Assembly: GCA_905198295.1 (NCBI GenBank)
Contig: CAJKBW010000044.1
Span: 1 to 24,682, forward strand
Reading direction: 5' to 3'
Length of the DNA stretch: 24,682 bases
DNA from: an uncultured Oscillospiraceae bacterium
GTDB taxonomy: Bacteria > Bacillota > Clostridia > Oscillospirales > Acutalibacteraceae
Part shown: positions 22,106-24,682 of the stretch, piece by piece
Numbering within the stretch: position 1 is the first letter of the stretch
Layout: every line of letters begins with the position of its first letter
Position numbers and translations under genes: made by a program
Notes under the pieces: generated by a model
Seen by the model: only the letters and a program-made list of their open reading frames with translations
What the model was told of the DNA's origin: nothing
The model's database searches: none

Positions 22106-24682
22106 ATGGCGGATCGGATAAAATGGCTGCACACGGCGGGCGGCTGCCTGATGGCGTTTGTTTTTTCCGCCGCCGCCTGGACGGCCGCGATGGCACTTTT
22201 CGGCTTTTTCCCTTTCGGCAGCAAAACCATCCTCATCACCGACATGGGCAGCCAGTACGTTGCCTATCACGAAGCGCTTTATGAGATGATCCATGAGGGC
22301 GACAGCCTGCTGTTTACCTGGAACACCGGCATGGGAATGAATTTTCTAGGCATCATCGCCTATTATCTTTCCAGCCCGTTTACCGTGCTGTTGCTGCTGT
22401 TTCCGCGTTCCTTGCTCACCGAAGGCATCCTGTTTATTTTATCGGCAAAGATTGCCGTTTCCGGCCTGACCTTTTCGCTGTTTCTGCGTAAGGCGGCAGG
22501 AATCGGCGGTGCCGTCAATACGCTGTTTTCGGTGGCCTATGCACTTTCGGCATACAGCGTGGTTTATGGCTTTAACCTGATGTGGATCGATGGCGTAGTG
22601 CTGCTGCCGCTAGTGATGCTGGGGGCGGTGCATCTGTTCCGTACCCGTCGGATGGCCCCGTTTATTCTGGCGCTGGCGGTGCTGTTTGTCGCGAACTTTT
22701 ATATTGCGTACATGGTCGGCGCTTTTACACTACTGTGTTTTTTCGGTATACTGCTGGTGCGGCGTGTCCCGCGCCGGGAAGCGCTCGGGCACCTCGGCCG
22801 CTTCATGGCCTGTGCTGGTCTTGCCGCCGGTCTGACCGCATTTCTGCTGCTGCCGTCGGTTTTCGCCCTGCGTAACGGTTATGAATCGGTGCATGGACTG
22901 GAGCTGCACTTCGCGCTGACCGGCAATCCGCTGTCTCTGCCGGGAAAACTGGCGTTCGGCGCCTTCGATTCCGCGACGAACAGCGGTACGCCGAACCTGT
23001 ACTGCGGGGTGCTGACGCTGCTGCTGCTCCCGCTGTGGTTTTTTCACCGGGAAATCGGACGACGGGAAAAGTGGGCCGCCGGTGTTCTCATGCTGTTTCT
23101 GGCGGTATGCGCTTTTGTCTATGATCTGGATGTGGTCTGGCATGTCTTCCAGCCGCCGACCTGGTTTCCCTGCCGCTACAGCTTTGTGCTGGTGTTTGTG
23201 CTGGTGTACTGTGCCGCGCGGGTATTTTCCCGTCCACAGGGTATCGCGGTAATACCGGCGCTGATTTCCACACTGCTCCTCGGCGGTGTGCTGGCAGTAT
23301 GCGCGCTTGTGCCGGCGATTCCCTTTGCCGGCAATATCAGCATTACGCTGGCGCTGCTCGCCGTTTATGCGGCGGCGGTGATGGGTGCGGCCTGGCTGGC
23401 GCGCCGAACGGAAAAACCGGCTCTGCGTCTGTGGGGGATGCGCGTGCTGTCTGCGGTGCTGCTCTGTGCGATTACGGCGGAAATGGCATGCAGCGCGGTC
23501 CATCAGCTCAACGGCCTTGACCGGCAGTTTGGCTTTGAGAAGAAGGAGACTTATACCGCTTTTCTGGAGCGGGGCCAGGCGCTGGTGCGGGCGCAGGAGT
23601 CGCTCGGAGACGACGGTTTTTACCGTATCGAAAATTCCACCGCCCGCAACGCAAATGACGGCCTTTCGCTGGGCTATCCGGCGGTATCGCATTACAGCTC
23701 GCTGTCGAATCAGAAAACCTTCCGCCTGCTGGGTTCCCTGGGGATGATCAGCTACGTCAATAACCGCTATCTGCGCTATTACGGGGCTACGTCGTTGCTG
23801 GATACCATTCTCGGCGTACGGTATGTGTTCGACACCGCAGAAAGGCGCTATGGCTATGAACCCACCGGTACGCAGGTGGGGGATACGCAGGTGTACCGCA
23901 ATGCAAACGCCCTGCCATTGGCACACTTTGCCGATGCGGCTGTGCTGGAGGCAGACTGCACTGAGGGAGAGAATCCCTTCCAGCGGCAGAACCGACTGGC
24001 TTCGGCGCTTATCGGACAGGAAACGCCGCTGTATCAGCCGCTGGAGATCACCGCATCGTTTTCCGGCGGCAAGCTTATTGAGCAGAAAGGCCGGACGTGG
24101 CTGCCGGACGGCGGCGGAAATTTGATTCTGCACATCGAAAACCCGGCTGTTCAGCCGGTACTGCTGTACTGCGGCAATAATTTTCCGGAAAACGCCCGGG
24201 TCTACTGCAACAATCAGCTGCTCAATGTGTACGATGACCGGCTGGTACGGGGGATTATTGATTTGGGCGAACAGCCTGCCGGCACTATTGAGGTTAGGAT
24301 CTCCCTTTGGCAGGACGGTCTGTGGTTCAATGGATTATGTGCCTGTTCGCTGGACACCGGCCGATACGACGAGTGGGTCGGGCGGATGCAGAGCAGTGCA
24401 GCCGACGCACTCACAGTGGAGGGAACACGGGTGCAGGGGAGTGTCGATGCGCCGCGAGACGGGATGCTGTTTACCTCCATTCCCTGCGACAGCGGCTGGC
24501 GGGTGTATGTCGACGGCGAACCGGTGAAAACATCCGCTGCGGCGGGGGCGTTTATTGCGGTGCCGGTTTCGGCGGGCATGCATACCTTCCGGTTGGAATT
24601 TACGCCGCGCGGACTGCGCGCCGGCATGGCTGTTTCGGCGATTACCTTGTTCGGACTGTGTACAGCGGCTCTGCTCAGAAAA
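22106..24682 (+). CDS. YfhO-family membrane protein (GT-C-like), truncated by window end
   Basis: 859 codons from ATG 22106 (GGGGAAGGAA just upstream) without a stop. The N-terminus has a membrane helix and ILITDMGSQYVAYHEALYE, with D46 in the place of the GT-C catalytic acidic residue; FTWNTGMGMNFLG follows. A dozen or so membrane helices extend to about residue 455. A large outside domain (about 460-835: FYRIENSTARNANDGLSLGYP, GVRYVF, CDSGWRVYVDGEPV) and a last membrane helix near 840-857 complete the YfhO layout. YfhO proteins add sugars to teichoic acids or other envelope polymers; the substrate here is unknown. It lies 36 bases after the reductase and is probably co-transcribed. Only the last residues are missing. 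Confidence 0.9.
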   Translation, partial: MADRIKWLHTAGGCLMAFVFSAAAWTAAMALFGFFPFGSKTILITDMGSQYVAYHEALYEMIHEGDSLLFTWNTGMGMNFLGIIAYYLSSPFTVLLLLFPRSLLTEGILFILSAKIAVSGLTFSLFLRKAAGIGGAVNTLFSVAYALSAYSVVYGFNLMWIDGVVLLPLVMLGAVHLFRTRRMAPFILALAVLFVANFYIAYMVGAFTLLCFFGILLVRRVPRREALGHLGRFMACAGLAAGLTAFLLLPSVFALRNGYESVHGLELHFALTGNPLSLPGKLAFGAFDSATNSGTPNLYCGVLTLLLLPLWFFHREIGRREKWAAGVLMLFLAVCAFVYDLDVVWHVFQPPTWFPCRYSFVLVFVLVYCAARVFSRPQGIAVIPALISTLLLGGVLAVCALVPAIPFAGNISITLALLAVYAAAVMGAAWLARRTEKPALRLWGMRVLSAVLLCAITAEMACSAVHQLNGLDRQFGFEKKETYTAFLERGQALVRAQESLGDDGFYRIENSTARNANDGLSLGYPAVSHYSSLSNQKTFRLLGSLGMISYVNNRYLRYYGATSLLDTILGVRYVFDTAERRYGYEPTGTQVGDTQVYRNANALPLAHFADAAVLEADCTEGENPFQRQNRLASALIGQETPLYQPLEITASFSGGKLIEQKGRTWLPDGGGNLILHIENPAVQPVLLYCGNNFPENARVYCNNQLLNVYDDRLVRGIIDLGEQPAGTIEVRISLWQDGLWFNGLCACSLDTGRYDEWVGRMQSSAADALTVEGTRVQGSVDAPRDGMLFTSIPCDSGWRVYVDGEPVKTSAAAGAFIAVPVSAGMHTFRLEFTPRGLRAGMAVSAITLFGLCTAALLRK

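Noticed and set aside
22730..24133. 467-codon minus-strand open frame opposite the YfhO gene
   Set aside because: Antisense shadow of the YfhO coding sequence, whose frame is continuous and recognisable; the translation is Gln/Arg/His-rich without domain pattern.
1..24682. tRNA or rRNA genes
   Set aside because: No cloverleaf-like or rRNA-like segment was noticed, and the prophage border falls in a protein-coding gene.

Overview
The window is the right-hand (late-gene) part of a temperate, tailed, HK97-type siphovirus prophage, followed by host chromosome. Codon use, the (A/G)GGAGG ribosome binding sites and the gene families (phi13-type tail protein, phiLC3-type holin, YfhO, the FeoB variant) point to a Gram-positive anaerobe of the Clostridia, most likely an Oscillospirales gut bacterium. 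That assignment is inferred from family resemblance, not from a marker gene.

Layout. Positions 1-750: end of an unidentified gene, a small Cys-rich protein, and a protein placed like an ArpU/RinA-type late regulator. 750-1240: a strong hairpin with a GAAA loop, an HNH endonuclease gene and a C-run/G-run site that could be cos. 1318-7123: packaging and head genes in the usual order: small and large terminase, portal, prohead protease, major capsid protein. Two things break this block. The portal carries a basic C-terminal extension after an HDPKNGRF motif and is followed by a small, very acidic protein and an intrinsic terminator. A GIY-YIG homing endonuclease gene with its own promoter lies on the opposite strand just behind the capsid gene. 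7974-9572: small connector and neck genes. 9585-17824: tail genes (major tail protein, terminator, assembly chaperone, tape measure, distal tail protein, tail-associated protein, two receptor-binding or fibre proteins). 17821-19492: a small unknown protein, an amidase endolysin with SPOR-like and SH3-like C-terminal parts, a membrane/coiled-coil protein and a phiLC3-type holin. A bidirectional terminator closes the late operon.

19545-20114 holds two short genes on the minus strand, the last before the prophage end. One is a coiled-coil protein with a good promoter of its own, so it may be expressed in the lysogen. From about 20167 the plus strand reads directly into the C-terminal Gate region of FeoB (ferrous iron transporter), with no FeoB N-terminus upstream. 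The simplest reading is that the prophage is integrated inside feoB and that the 5' half lies beyond the unseen left end. Beyond feoB lie an aldo/keto reductase with an extended -10 promoter and a large YfhO-family membrane protein that runs off the window.

Most late genes overlap by ATGA or lie within about 20 bases of each other, so they should be co-transcribed. The internal terminators behind the portal cassette, capsid and major tail genes would grade their expression. No integrase, repressor, replication gene, tRNA, CRISPR array or insertion sequence is visible.
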